Positions 9,193-18,482 are shown, numbered from the stretch's first letter. The stretch: DNA of 45,633 nucleotides from Bacillota bacterium (GCA_017432725.1 JAFRIQ010000057.1:1-45633), one strand, 5' to 3'. Made by a program: numbers and translations. Notes: a model not told the origin generated them from the sequence alone.

Positions 9193-9891
9193 TTACTTAT
9201 CAAGTCCCCAGGCGCTTATCTTAGCGTCTGACGCATTGTGAGTCTGTACACCGTCGGCGTAAACCTCGAGACAGAACTGTTTTCCGTTATAATCATAAGT
9301 CGTCGTGATCACTGTAACGTTGCCGCTCACTGACGTTGTCTGAGTCACCTGCTTCGTAGCATCGTCGTCAATGGTAATGCTCGTGATGAAAGGATCGCTC
9401 GTCTTTCCCGCTTCCAGGATCTCCGAATAATAAAGAACTGTTCTTTCTTCGGTAGTCGAAGCGGTGTCTATAGACCACTTGCCTTCGGTCTCAAAACCGG
9501 GGATGATCCATTTTGAATCCATTTCGGGGAACTTTTCTCCCTTTTCATCTATCCAGTATTTATATACGGTAACTCTTACGTATTCGTCCGCATCGCCGCT
9601 GTTCTTGACGGCGAGAGTCTCTTCGTATTTCTTTCCGACCCTGAGTTTTGTATCTTCTGCACGGCTCAAAAGATCCTGAAGAAGCGCATCGCCTCCGCTG
9701 ACTTCTTTACCGTTTTCCACGATTTTTATATCCAGTTCGGCAAGCTGAGCCTGCGCTTTGTGATATTCCGATTCAAGAGTAAGGTCTGCTCTTATCCCGC
9801 CGACGGTGCTTCCGAGAAGAAGACCAAGGGCTAATATGAGAAGTCCGGCAGTAACAGCAGGTCTTCCTAAAAATTTTCTATTCTTTTTCAT
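9193..9891 (-). CDS. SipW-type exported protein, TasA/camelysin-like
   Basis: A 232-aa secreted protein. The N-terminus has a basic start, a hydrophobic core (AVTAGLLILALGLLLGSTVGG) and the junction GGIRADLTLESEYHKAQ, typical of substrates cleaved by SipW-type peptidases in Clostridia. The mature part is a beta-sandwich-like domain (about 80-180) with KKYEETLAVKNSGDADEYVRV, a pattern seen in TasA-like proteins. It lacks a C-terminal membrane helix. An AGGAGG lies 9 nt before the ATG, and the gene starts 2 nt after the stop of the 180-aa gene. The sipW gene downstream in the same operon supports this processing route. A fibre or matrix subunit is likely from the family but not proven. Confidence 0.8.
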   Translation of the reverse strand: MKKNRKFLGRPAVTAGLLILALGLLLGSTVGGIRADLTLESEYHKAQAQLAELDIKIVENGKEVSGGDALLQDLLSRAEDTKLRVGKKYEETLAVKNSGDADEYVRVTVYKYWIDEKGEKFPEMDSKWIIPGFETEGKWSIDTASTTEERTVLYYSEILEAGKTSDPFITSITIDDDATKQVTQTTSVSGNVTVITTTYDYNGKQFCLEVYADGVQTHNASDAKISAWGLDK

Positions 9892-9893
9892 CT

Positions 9894-10436
9894 TCAGTTA
9901 CCTCCTGTTGTATTATCGTCATCCGGAAATTTTGCAGTCCAGTCGGCAGCTTTGTAAGAACCGTCTTCGTTGTAATGGACAGGCGCCGTCTCATGAACCA
10001 CTGCTACGTTGAACTGAGCGAATGCATGATCTTCGTCTGTTTTTGCAGGTACGCCTTTGATGCTGACCTTAAGGACCGTCGTCGCTTCTCCGACCTCGAC
10101 AGGCACGTTGAAGTAGTACCATCCGTTTTCATCAGGTGTTGTACTCCAGCCTTCCTCTCCTTCGAACGTAAGCGTATAAGATGATCCTGCAAAGGCTTTT
10201 GCTCTTACCCATACAGCCTCTGCATACTGAGGATTCTTTCCTCCCGTGTTCATTATCCTTACGCTCTTAACGAAGTCTTTGACTTCCTCTTCTATTTCAG
10301 TCCTAGTGCCGAAATAGATCGGAACTTTCCCGTCCGCCTTATCGTTGGCCGTGAAGTACGCCATTGCCGGCTCTATGCAAACGCACAGTATCAATGCCAA
10401 AGCCAGCAGGCTAAGAATTAATGTCTTTTTTCTCAT
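9894..10436 (-). CDS. Small SipW-type exported protein
   Basis: A 180-aa secreted protein. The hydrophobic signal segment (about 5-24) ends MAYFTANDKADG, matching the AYFT junction characteristic of SipW-dependent signal peptides such as those of TasA and related proteins. The mature domain contains VRIMNTGGKNPQYAEAVWVRAKAF, a beta-strand-rich segment resembling other short SipW-associated proteins. An AGGAGG lies 11 nt before the ATG and the gene starts 6 nt after the stop of giant protein A. It is probably a minor or accessory fibre subunit exported and processed with its 232-aa neighbour. There is no membrane helix or sorting signal after the leader. Confidence 0.8.
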   Translation of the reverse strand: MRKKTLILSLLALALILCVCIEPAMAYFTANDKADGKVPIYFGTRTEIEEEVKDFVKSVRIMNTGGKNPQYAEAVWVRAKAFAGSSYTLTFEGEEGWSTTPDENGWYYFNVPVEVGEATTVLKVSIKGVPAKTDEDHAFAQFNVAVVHETAPVHYNEDGSYKAADWTAKFPDDDNTTGGN

Positions 10437-10442
10437 AACCGT

Positions 10443-11850
10443 TTAGTCCTCCTCTGCATCCGGTAGAGTTTGGTCTTCCAGCTTAGTGCTATAGGCCCTT
10501 GTCCATTTCCATCCGAGATCACTGTCATCCGGATCGAATATGTTGGCAGCTCCGTGGCCGCCCTTTTCTTCATAACTATAGTCATTGGTGAAGTCTACGG
10601 AGACTGTATCGTCTGCTACTATGGTAGCGGTCTTTTCAGGATCTGATTTGAGTATATAATGAGAGCCTGTGTAGACTTCCGTAACAGTTACCAGCGCACC
10701 TGCAGGTATATTTTCAAGGATGGTGCTGAGAGATCCTGAGGGGTTCTCTTTGCTTATAGTCAGCACCGCTACGTTGGTATATACAACTACTGGATCTCCG
10801 TTCACATCCTTGCCCTTTGTTGCAACCACATCGAACACGAAAGTCGCATCTTCCGAAAGTTCGAATACTCCGATGTACTTTCTTATGTTCAGGGCTCCGA
10901 CCCTGGGCACGTGGGTGTTGGTAACTTTAACTGTCAATACGTTTCCTATATCTGAAAGCTCGGAATAATCCGTATCATAGATAACTGAAGTATCGTCTGC
11001 AGGATCGTAAATCGCTTCCTCTTCTATGGTGTATTTGATCTCGTGCCATGTGTTCGGATTCTCGTAGTCGGCATCGTCCGTCTCTACGAAATATTTTGGC
11101 AGGAATCCGAAACTGCCTTTCCAATTCCCGTTTTCATCGGGAACTATCTCAAGAGTCGGCGGGTTGCCGTTCTCGTCGACCACGGCGTTGTTCTTCACTA
11201 TGTCATCGCCGTTTTCGTCCTTAGTCACGTAATTCGACTTGAGCGTAAGAATGATCTTCGAAGGTCTTACGTGTTCATAGTCGTTGGAGTCTTTCCACTC
11301 CTTCTCTATATCTACCCTGTATGTCTCGGCACGGTGATACATAGTCTCCGTATCATCGCCGATCTCTTTACTATTGGCTGATACCAGAGTCGCGGTATTA
11401 TCGTAGTTGCGGGCAAAGACCTGCTTGCCCTCTGCGTCTTTGAGTTCGTCGACTGTGGTATAGATGTAGATACTCGTATCTTTATCCGTTACTACCGTTG
11501 TATTTCCGTCTTCGTCCTCGCCGAGAACCGTCGGATGCTGCTGGTCGATATAGAAGGTGAAGGACCTTCCGTCGTCGGCAAGTTCGTATCTGAATCCCAG
11601 AGTGGAATCTCCGTCAGACTCGGTCAAAGCACCGTTCAGTCTTACCGTCACTTTGTCGAAGCTCAGCCCTGCGGGTATGGGATCTGTGACCACTATATCG
11701 TTGCAGTCGAAAGGCATGGTGTTCCTTAAGGTCAGACGGTATACGATGGTGCCGGTCCCGTCGGGCTTGACCTGGCATCTCTTATCATCTGTGACAGTTC
11801 CGTCTATATGTCCGTCCGGATCTGAGTTCTTTACAAGACTCACGTCCGTG
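10443..11850 (-). repeat. Paralogous 3' segment shared with 1509-2970
   Basis: This is the second copy of the strongly conserved DUF11-CnaB-CnaB-tail segment of the giant genes. The 47-bp perfect match is at 10522-10568. The ends of the two genes remain alike while the upstream ectodomains have diverged. Confidence 0.8.
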
Positions 11851-14800
11851 TCTCTTAGCAGTATGCTCGTACGTGACATCTGCTCTACCGGGACCGTATG
11901 GATATCTCCCGGTACGTTCCTGAAATCCATGGCAGACACAAGAGCTGCGTTTATAGCAGGAAGATCTGGATCGTCTGGATCCGGAAGTTCAGAAGGAGCT
12001 ACCATATTGACGTATGCGGTCAAAGTCGTCTTGCCGCCCAGATGGAAGTCCGCGTTGTTGGTTGCTTTTCTGCAGTCGATAGCGATGGCAGTGACTGTGG
12101 AAGGATCATCCGGACAGGTCTTCGTCCAAATATCCTCATTGGTAAGATCCGTCCAGTCTTGCCCCAGTCCGACTCTTTCCGTCAGCGTCGTGGAATAGTA
12201 GACTTCAGGAGCGCATTTCACATTCGTTGCCTGGCCGTCGCAAGGAGTATTTTTGATCGCATCTATATCTACGGACTGGAATTTGCCCTTCCAATACGAA
12301 GTCTCCCCGGGCTGGCCGTTAGCATCGAGAGTGCCGCTCTCGAAGATATCGTAGATTACGATATCCTTGCTTCGTGTGCTTTCTTCAGTCGTATACTGGA
12401 TCCTGTAAACGTAGCGGTTCCCCACAGTTACGCGTCCGCCGTCAGAATCGAAATCCTTGTTCTGAGGCAGACCGTTCAATGTTTCAGGCGCTGCGACCAT
12501 TTTTGTGAATCCGGACTGTATGACCGTTACCGTATTCCACTTGATGCTGCAGCTTCCGAATCCGGAAACCGGATTTCTGTCAGCTATTTCTTTGAATGGG
12601 GCTCTGATACTGGCGGGCAACTTCGTTACACGGCTTGCTTCAACTGTTTTGCCGCCTCCTATCATGTTCCCGTCCTCGTCCTTGAGCGTGTTCTCGAAAC
12701 CGACGTAATTCTCCGTCGACGTCCCGCGGGCGCGTATATTCTGGAAACTGTTTTCAAGGATGAAATAGAAATCCATATAGCATTCCCACGTATCTCCGGG
12801 ATGGCTGAGCTTCGGATCCGGGAACGAATACTCTATTATGAGCATATACTGATCCAGATCCTCGATGTACTCTGTCTGTACGGAGAAATCATCCTCGGTC
12901 AGGAAATAGTAAGTATGTCCGTCATAGGTATCTCTGCCCGCAAATTTATGCGGAGCCAGCGACGGATATGACGCAGCGCTTCCCTGATGGGAACTGTATT
13001 GCTGATTGTACGCTCCGAACACGCTTCCCTCCTGTACTGAAGTACCCTTAGGAAGCAGGTCGTAGAACACTCCGGAAATGAGTTTGTAACGGTCCTCTAC
13101 GTCCGTTGCACCCACTATTTCCTGGCTCGCCTGAACGGAATTCGTGGCGTGAAGCTTTATATATGCTATCTCTTTGCTCTGCAAGGCAGCAGCCTGCTGC
13201 GCCGCATTGGAATCTGCGGGCACGCTTGATGATTTTGTTACTGTAAGACTGCTGTTTACTGCTGTCAGTTTCCAGATCACATCGATCGCGTTACCGGGTG
13301 CGTAACTATCCCCGCTTAGGCGCGGCGTACCCGTATAGTCTCCGTCCTTGGCGCCCGTATCGCGGTCGTATACCTTGAAACTCGCTATATTTTTCAGGTA
13401 AGTCTGACACGGGGCAGAAAGTCCGGAACCATTGACATAGTACATATCATGCCTGATCTGATCCTGGACTTTTTCCGTTGGATATATTTTTACCGTTATC
13501 GCTACGTCCAGATGCGTACGGTAGAAGCTGCTGTCATGAACGAATTTAATATCGACGGTATTTGCAGGCAGAATGATATGTCTGTTGCTTGTTCCGATCT
13601 CTGCGCCCCTTACGGGAGTGCCGTCCTCGTTCATCTCACCGTTCCATCTATACGGTATCACGAAATCGTTATTGCCATATGACCACCAATGGTTGGGGTC
13701 CTTAATCGTAACGCAATAGGGAACGAAATCCTCAGCACCCTTCAGCCTTACGTAAACATATATCGGCTCATAGGTGCTGTACGCTGTCGACGGGGAAGCA
13801 TTCGTCTTCCATACACCCGCTGCGTATGTCCCGTTATATTCGCTGAATTTGACTATATTGAATCCGGTCAGGATATAGTCGCCTTCATCTCCTACGAGAA
13901 ATACGTTTCCGTCTCCGTCTCTTCCGGTACCTGTCGGATATGCGTTCGGCGTACTGCTGTTAGGTTGCCATCCCTGCGAATGCAGTGCATTGGCGGAGGA
14001 CATCATCATCTGATCTTCTTCGAGTATGATGTGCTGTCCTTTTATGCTGGCTCTGTTCGTTGAAGAAGTACCGTCATAGCAGAAATGCCACGGATATCTC
14101 GTATAACCATCGAAGGTCGTAGACAGCACGTCAAGCACAAGGCCGTCATCAAGAACAGTCTGTGCGCCTCTGATATAGTCTCCGGGGTTGTTGCTCCTGT
14201 ATTTTTCTTTGTAGAAAACACCTTCTCCGCTTCCGTCGCGAAGGAACAAGCGGTTCTGAGCAGGAGATTTTCTAACTATGGTGTAACGACTCTGTTCGTT
14301 GCTTTCCTTTGTTTTCGCTTCCCATTCCTCGGTAACGTCGAACATGCCCCTGATAACGAGCCCGTCGTTTACAAGGTCCACGTAAGGTTCACCGGTCGCT
14401 GGGTTGATCTCATGGCATGCGACCAGAACTTCCTGCATGGGATATTTGACAAGAACTGCAAAATATACACCGGGGAAGTGTTCGGAAGCGGTCTTTCCGG
14501 ATGATTCTCCCTCATTGCTGCTGTATCCAGTCTGCTGATATCTCCCGTCACTGAATCCGGTGGTTGCGAATACGAAATGCCTGTTGTTCCGGATGCCTAT
14601 ATTCGAATAAGCACCTCCATCGATCATATAGTAATCCCTATAATCTCTGTCTCTGTTAGGAATGCCGTAATTCAAGCCGCTCGTACGCAGCATACCGACA
14701 TAAGTGCCTTTAAAGGTCTTATCGCCTATTTTTATGGCTTCGAAATCATTTTCGTACGCCGTATATATCTCCCAAGGCTGTGTGGCAGCACGTGACCCGA

Positions 14801-16229
14801 GTCTTCCGTATTCAACGTCCCACACTATATAGAAATACTCGTCCGGTTCATCCGTCGTAGTACCCCAGGTGTTCTGCCATGCCATATATATTCCGTTGTT
14901 CTCATCTGACTGAGGGTCGGAATAAACGTATCCGCCTGCGCGTGTCATCATTTCTACGGACAGGTCACTGTTGGTCTCGTCCTTATCGAGCACCCCGTCG
15001 CCCTCGTCATCGACAGTCACGCGGCATTCGATGTCATGATGATAAAAATCTTTCCAAAGGTAAACTCCGTTTCTGTTCCAGCAGAAACGGTCAATATCAC
15101 TTCCGCCGGACGTAACGCCTGCATCGAATTCATCGTCGCTGAAAGTGGTCTTCGGAACGAATCCCTGAGCTTCTGCTGCCGCTTCGTCAGGATAACCTCC
15201 GTCCACGTCAAGAGGATCCACCTCATAGGAAAACTCGGCGGCGAAATTAGTGCCGCCGTTTATAGGCGAATGGTTGGTGACGATAATCTTGCCTGTTGCT
15301 TCATCTGTATACCAGTTAAAAACAGACTCGTCGTTAGTATTGGGCGCTTTGGGAAGCTGGGTGACGACACTGTCTACGCCCGTGCCGTTCCAAGAATAGA
15401 ATACGTGCGCGGGAAGCTCGAAACGGACCGATCCTACGGGAAGCCAGTCATCCTTGGCTCCTGCAACGTTCATCTTAATGACAACATTGGCAGACTGAAG
15501 AGTAACGCTGGTATTGGTATAGTCACCCATTATCCATCTTTGCGGATGGAAACGGAGATTGTGTTGCGCCAGGTCAGTGTATTCATAGTTTTCACCGGCT
15601 CCGCCTCCGCCGTTGACCCATTCGAATCCCCAGTTGAGCATGAGATTCCTTACAACGTGCCAGGTAGACTCTGCAAAAATGAACGGGGAGAAAAGATCGT
15701 CGCCGTTTGCGGGAATAGTGAAAGTGACTTTATTGCCGAGCAGCGTATAGCCGCCCACTACCTGCGCGACCCCGCTCTTTATATGAAGGAGCTTAGCAGT
15801 AGTGGTTGCATTGATAAGAGGATCGCCTTCTACGGTCACTGTCATATCTTCTGCAGGTCTGATATCGCCCAAAGAGATATCCAGCGCGAAATACACAAGG
15901 TACTCTGTCGCCAAAAACGGCTGTATCAAGTCATCGTATCCCGTCGCCTCGCTCACTGAAAGGCTTGCTCCCTCGGGAGCGTTTTCTACGGTGACGGTAA
16001 AATCTCCGCAGGTTGCGGTCAGAGTGGCGCCGGATCTTGTACCCTCTTCGGGAGCCTCCTTTGGTCCTTCTTCCTGAAGCGCTTCGGATTCCAAACTTCT
16101 TACTTCAAAAACCTCTCCTTCTGTATCTGTACCAAAGGCAAAGGCCGAAGAAGGAAGGAACTCAAAGACCATGACGAGCACCAGAAGAAGCGCTGCAATT
16201 TTCTTCAAATATCTGAGAATATCGTTCAT
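10443..16229 (-). CDS. Giant exported surface protein A with C-terminal CnaB-like domains
   Basis: 1928 aa, paralogue of giant protein B. The signal peptide (KKIAALLLVLVMVFEFLPSSAFA) precedes a long beta-rich ectodomain. This holds a conserved FCWN cysteine about 20 residues before a second cysteine, also present in protein B. A DUF11/fimbrial-isopeptide-like domain begins near residue 1460, and CnaB-like modules lie at about 1639-1772 and 1772-1884. The tail GHGAANIFDPDDS...GWKWT ends 20 residues before the stop. No LPXTG or C-terminal membrane helix is present. AGAGGAA precedes the ATG. It is the first gene of the operon, behind a plausible promoter. A fibrillar adhesin or matrix scaffold is inferred from the domains; the ligand is unknown. 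Confidence 0.87.
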   Translation of the reverse strand: MNDILRYLKKIAALLLVLVMVFEFLPSSAFAFGTDTEGEVFEVRSLESEALQEEGPKEAPEEGTRSGATLTATCGDFTVTVENAPEGASLSVSEATGYDDLIQPFLATEYLVYFALDISLGDIRPAEDMTVTVEGDPLINATTTAKLLHIKSGVAQVVGGYTLLGNKVTFTIPANGDDLFSPFIFAESTWHVVRNLMLNWGFEWVNGGGGAGENYEYTDLAQHNLRFHPQRWIMGDYTNTSVTLQSANVVIKMNVAGAKDDWLPVGSVRFELPAHVFYSWNGTGVDSVVTQLPKAPNTNDESVFNWYTDEATGKIIVTNHSPINGGTNFAAEFSYEVDPLDVDGGYPDEAAAEAQGFVPKTTFSDDEFDAGVTSGGSDIDRFCWNRNGVYLWKDFYHHDIECRVTVDDEGDGVLDKDETNSDLSVEMMTRAGGYVYSDPQSDENNGIYMAWQNTWGTTTDEPDEYFYIVWDVEYGRLGSRAATQPWEIYTAYENDFEAIKIGDKTFKGTYVGMLRTSGLNYGIPNRDRDYRDYYMIDGGAYSNIGIRNNRHFVFATTGFSDGRYQQTGYSSNEGESSGKTASEHFPGVYFAVLVKYPMQEVLVACHEINPATGEPYVDLVNDGLVIRGMFDVTEEWEAKTKESNEQSRYTIVRKSPAQNRLFLRDGSGEGVFYKEKYRSNNPGDYIRGAQTVLDDGLVLDVLSTTFDGYTRYPWHFCYDGTSSTNRASIKGQHIILEEDQMMMSSANALHSQGWQPNSSTPNAYPTGTGRDGDGNVFLVGDEGDYILTGFNIVKFSEYNGTYAAGVWKTNASPSTAYSTYEPIYVYVRLKGAEDFVPYCVTIKDPNHWWSYGNNDFVIPYRWNGEMNEDGTPVRGAEIGTSNRHIILPANTVDIKFVHDSSFYRTHLDVAITVKIYPTEKVQDQIRHDMYYVNGSGLSAPCQTYLKNIASFKVYDRDTGAKDGDYTGTPRLSGDSYAPGNAIDVIWKLTAVNSSLTVTKSSSVPADSNAAQQAAALQSKEIAYIKLHATNSVQASQEIVGATDVEDRYKLISGVFYDLLPKGTSVQEGSVFGAYNQQYSSHQGSAASYPSLAPHKFAGRDTYDGHTYYFLTEDDFSVQTEYIEDLDQYMLIIEYSFPDPKLSHPGDTWECYMDFYFILENSFQNIRARGTSTENYVGFENTLKDEDGNMIGGGKTVEASRVTKLPASIRAPFKEIADRNPVSGFGSCSIKWNTVTVIQSGFTKMVAAPETLNGLPQNKDFDSDGGRVTVGNRYVYRIQYTTEESTRSKDIVIYDIFESGTLDANGQPGETSYWKGKFQSVDIDAIKNTPCDGQATNVKCAPEVYYSTTLTERVGLGQDWTDLTNEDIWTKTCPDDPSTVTAIAIDCRKATNNADFHLGGKTTLTAYVNMVAPSELPDPDDPDLPAINAALVSAMDFRNVPGDIHTVPVEQMSRTSILLRDTDVSLVKNSDPDGHIDGTVTDDKRCQVKPDGTGTIVYRLTLRNTMPFDCNDIVVTDPIPAGLSFDKVTVRLNGALTESDGDSTLGFRYELADDGRSFTFYIDQQHPTVLGEDEDGNTTVVTDKDTSIYIYTTVDELKDAEGKQVFARNYDNTATLVSANSKEIGDDTETMYHRAETYRVDIEKEWKDSNDYEHVRPSKIILTLKSNYVTKDENGDDIVKNNAVVDENGNPPTLEIVPDENGNWKGSFGFLPKYFVETDDADYENPNTWHEIKYTIEEEAIYDPADDTSVIYDTDYSELSDIGNVLTVKVTNTHVPRVGALNIRKYIGVFELSEDATFVFDVVATKGKDVNGDPVVVYTNVAVLTISKENPSGSLSTILENIPAGALVTVTEVYTGSHYILKSDPEKTATIVADDTVSVDFTNDYSYEEKGGHGAANIFDPDDSDLGWKWTRAYSTKLEDQTLPDAEED

Positions 16230-16279
16230 TTATTTGTTCCTCTCAGGCAAATAAAACTATAGACATTTTTAACCAACGT

Positions 16280-16309
16280 ATTCTATCATATTTATATATA
16301 TGCATGCAA
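16280..16309 (-). promoter_or_regulatory. Promoter of the surface operon
   Basis: On the minus strand a -35 TTGCAT (16304-16309) and a -10 TAGAAT (16280-16285) are separated by 18 bp. They lie about 50 bp upstream of the ATG of giant protein A. This is a reasonable sigma-A type match in an AT-rich stretch, and the only good candidate close to the operon start. Confidence 0.5.
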
Positions 16310-16432
16310 TGAAATTTACCTCAAAACCCGCATTTTCTGCGTATTAAATACCGTAATAATTTGCTTTTGGGCTATAAATCACTTGATTTTCTTCGGCAAA
16401 GCAAAAATATTTCACAACCGTGTAACAATCCT

Positions 16433-16448
16433 GTTGCGATATCGTAAC
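16433..16448. promoter_or_regulatory. 16-bp near-perfect palindrome, possible operator
   Basis: GTTGCGATATCGTAAC reads the same on both strands except for one G-T pair. It lies in the 322-bp gap between the exported beta-rich protein gene and the surface operon, about 205 bp upstream of the operon start codon. It has the form of a dimeric repressor or activator site, but there is no second copy nearby to confirm it. Confidence 0.3.
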
Positions 16449-16504
16449 GGACAGAAATCCAGTCTTTTCAAGATATCAAAAAAAGTGTCATCAAAAGCAT
16501 CACA

Positions 16505-16534
16505 AAAAGCTGCAGGATTGCTCCCGCAGCTTTT
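16505..16534 (-). terminator. Rho-independent terminator after the 312-aa exported protein gene
   Basis: The 9-bp stem AAAAGCTGC/GCAGCTTTT with a 12-nt loop lies 18 bp beyond the stop codon on the minus strand and is followed by a T run there. The rest of the gap (16230-16551) holds the promoter and palindrome listed separately and no gene. Confidence 0.75.
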
Positions 16535-16551
16535 GGGCAAAATATACGTAA

Positions 16552-17490
16552 CTATTTCGAGAATGTAATGTGCTCGGCTATATTCCCCGAGTCATCGACT
16601 ACAGCACAATCGTAGTACCTTTCGCCGTTTTCTCCCCTTATCTCGCTGATGACGGCTTCCACTGTAATGACATTACCGTTCTCATCGTACTCACCTCTTG
16701 AGTAGGTAAAGAAATCGCCCGACGCAGGTGTTCCTCCCGTTATGGTAAGAGTAGGACTGTAATATACGCCTTGATCCATAGTCGTAGCGCTTATGGTTAT
16801 ACTTCCGAAAACTTCAAGTTCAGCATCTACCATAAGGCAGGTCTGGCTGAATTCACCTTCGAAAGTCATATTTTCTCCGACGTACAGTTTGCCGGGGCCC
16901 GTAACAGTAAGACTGCCTCCGTAATAGGCTCCCCACATCCTTATGCTTCCTACATAGCACTCGTCTATAACATTTATCGTAAAGCCGTTACCCATAAGGT
17001 TCGCATCGATTACATCCAGTTTGCAATGATCGAGGGTCAGAGTATTGGTCTTCTTATCGTAACTTGCGCCTTCAGCTGTACCAAGGCTGTTTCCGAAGGA
17101 TTCCCAGGCTCCGCCCATCACAAGGTAAGTATATTTATCGTCTTCAGGCACCACGACTCTCAGATATTCCTCTGAGCCGTATTCGCCCCAGGCGTATTCG
17201 CCTGCAAAATCCGGATAGAGGTTGCTGAGTTTCGGGAAATTATTCCCTGCCGGAACAGGAACATCCGAAGACGAAGGTCCCAGGAAATCTATTCCGAATG
17301 AAGCGCTTACGATGGTGACGACAGAAAGAAGCGCAGCGACAGACTTCAGCACCGATTTCTTTACGGCACGGGTCTCGCTGACTGTTTTCTGCCCGTAATA
17401 TTCACTTTTAGGAAGGGAGACGTTCTCTGTAGGAACTCTGTATTCCGATGCAGGATCTACGCCGCCTTCCACAATGTAATTGTATGCCAT
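16552..17490 (-). CDS. Membrane-anchored exported protein of unknown function, beta-solenoid-like
   Basis: 312 aa. A cytoplasmic N-terminus of about 45 residues precedes one hydrophobic segment (about 47-66, VLKSVAALLSVVTIVSASFG). The rest is predicted outside the cell and consists of short strand-like units such as NTLTLDHCKLDVID, FTINVIDECYVGSI and SLTVTGPGKLYVG. These look like the rungs of a right-handed beta-helix. I do not recognise a named family and no catalytic motif is evident. Its ATG follows the mscS stop after one base, so the two are co-transcribed and probably translationally coupled. The long cytoplasmic tail suggests a type II membrane protein rather than a cleaved secreted one. 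Confidence 0.7.
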   Translation of the reverse strand: MAYNYIVEGGVDPASEYRVPTENVSLPKSEYYGQKTVSETRAVKKSVLKSVAALLSVVTIVSASFGIDFLGPSSSDVPVPAGNNFPKLSNLYPDFAGEYAWGEYGSEEYLRVVVPEDDKYTYLVMGGAWESFGNSLGTAEGASYDKKTNTLTLDHCKLDVIDANLMGNGFTINVIDECYVGSIRMWGAYYGGSLTVTGPGKLYVGENMTFEGEFSQTCLMVDAELEVFGSITISATTMDQGVYYSPTLTITGGTPASGDFFTYSRGEYDENGNVITVEAVISEIRGENGERYYDCAVVDDSGNIAEHITFSK

Positions 17491-17491
17491 A

Positions 17492-18367
17492 TTACTTGCT
17501 GTGGACGTCTACCTGCGGGAACGGACACTCTACGCCCAGTTTCCTGAATCCGAGAAGGAGGTCATGGTTGAGGACTCTCATTCCGGTATAGATATCTTTT
17601 TCGTTTACGTTTACGACGAAACGGAGAACTACCCCGCTGTCTGCGAGCTGCTGTATGCCTTTGTAATCAGGCACAGCTTTGAACATTTCCTTGTTCTTTT
17701 CGAATATCTCTTCCATAAGGCCGGGAATCTCTTTTTCGAGCTTCTCGAAATCGGTTCCGTAGGGAACAGCGATATCGCTTACGGCATAGGAGAGATTATC
17801 AGATCTGTTGAGTATGTTCCTCATGTCGGAATTGTTCACGATCTTTACGTTTCCGCCGACATCGGTTATGCAGGTAGTCCTGATACCGATCTTGGAAACG
17901 GTCCCTCTGAAACCGTTCACTTCGACTATGTCGCCCACATTATACTGATTCTCAAAAAGCATAAAAGCGCCGTTGACTACGTCGGCTATCAGGCTTTCAG
18001 CGCTGAAGCCTACGATCAAGGCCACGATCCCTATGCTGGCTACGATGGTCGATACGTTGACGCCCAGTATGGTAAGTCCCCAGCAAAGTATCACTATGAA
18101 TGCAAGATATTTGAAAAGGCTTGCAGTGATGGACAGTACGGAACGTGCGCGGTGGTTCTTAGGCTTTATGGACTCGAGTATCATGGTGATTATGTTTTCT
18201 ATCACCAGAACGACGAATACGACCACAAGGAGTTTCCATACCTTCGTAAGATCGAAGGTTATATCCTTGAGATCCTGAAGGGAAAAGAGCTTGGTGACGA
18301 ATCCCAGCGGTACAAGGACTGCCAGCGCCACGGCGCAGATGATGAGCTGTTTGATTTTACCTTTCAT
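17492..18367 (-). CDS. mscS: Small-conductance mechanosensitive channel, MscS family
   Basis: 291 aa, the usual length of short MscS channels. Three membrane segments lie near residues 5-25, 42-63 and 85-130. The pore-lining third helix continues into SIGIVALIVGFSAESLIADVVNGAFMLFENQYNVGD-type sequence (split here: SIGIVALIVGFSAES, then NGAFMLFENQYNVGD), the signature of the family. A cytoplasmic beta domain and a mixed C-terminal domain follow. It opens under membrane tension to release solutes during hypo-osmotic shock. ACGAGG precedes the ATG, and an extended -10 promoter lies about 47 bp upstream. It forms a two-gene operon with the exported beta-rich protein. Confidence 0.93.
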   Translation of the reverse strand: MKGKIKQLIICAVALAVLVPLGFVTKLFSLQDLKDITFDLTKVWKLLVVVFVVLVIENIITMILESIKPKNHRARSVLSITASLFKYLAFIVILCWGLTILGVNVSTIVASIGIVALIVGFSAESLIADVVNGAFMLFENQYNVGDIVEVNGFRGTVSKIGIRTTCITDVGGNVKIVNNSDMRNILNRSDNLSYAVSDIAVPYGTDFEKLEKEIPGLMEEIFEKNKEMFKAVPDYKGIQQLADSGVVLRFVVNVNEKDIYTGMRVLNHDLLLGFRKLGVECPFPQVDVHSK

Positions 18368-18413
18368 TGTATATACCTCGTTTAATGAGAAATAATTACC
18401 TTTTTACATTTTG

Positions 18414-18424
18414 ATTATATCACA
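18414..18424 (-). promoter_or_regulatory. Extended -10 promoter of mscS
   Basis: The minus strand reads TGTGATATAATCAAAA across 18409-18424, giving a TG-extended TATAAT at 18414-18419. The -35 is poor (GTTTCT), as expected for extended -10 promoters. The same 16-mer occurs upstream of enolase. Confidence 0.55.
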
Positions 18425-18457
18425 CACATATATGACAGAAACAGACGAAAATATAAA

Positions 18458-18482
18458 ATCACCTGCATGAAATGCAGGTGAT
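18458..18482 (-). terminator. Terminator after the DUF4230 gene
   Basis: A perfect 11-bp stem (ATCACCTGCAT) with a 3-nt loop lies 12 bp beyond the DUF4230 stop codon. On the minus strand TTTATATTTT follows it. Confidence 0.85.

Noticed and set aside
11898..12971. 357-aa open frame on the plus strand
   Set aside because: It lies antisense inside giant gene A, has no ribosome site or recognisable domain, and is explained by the codon use of the real gene.
15036..15959. 307-aa open frame on the plus strand
   Set aside because: It is antisense to giant gene A without any domain or start signal.
16230..16551. Possible c-di-GMP riboswitch or other RNA leader before the surface operon
   Set aside because: I looked for the GEMM-type conserved bases and found none; only a promoter, palindrome and terminator are visible.
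17480..18385. 301-aa open frame on the plus strand
   Set aside because: It is antisense to mscS, which is a clear full-length family member.
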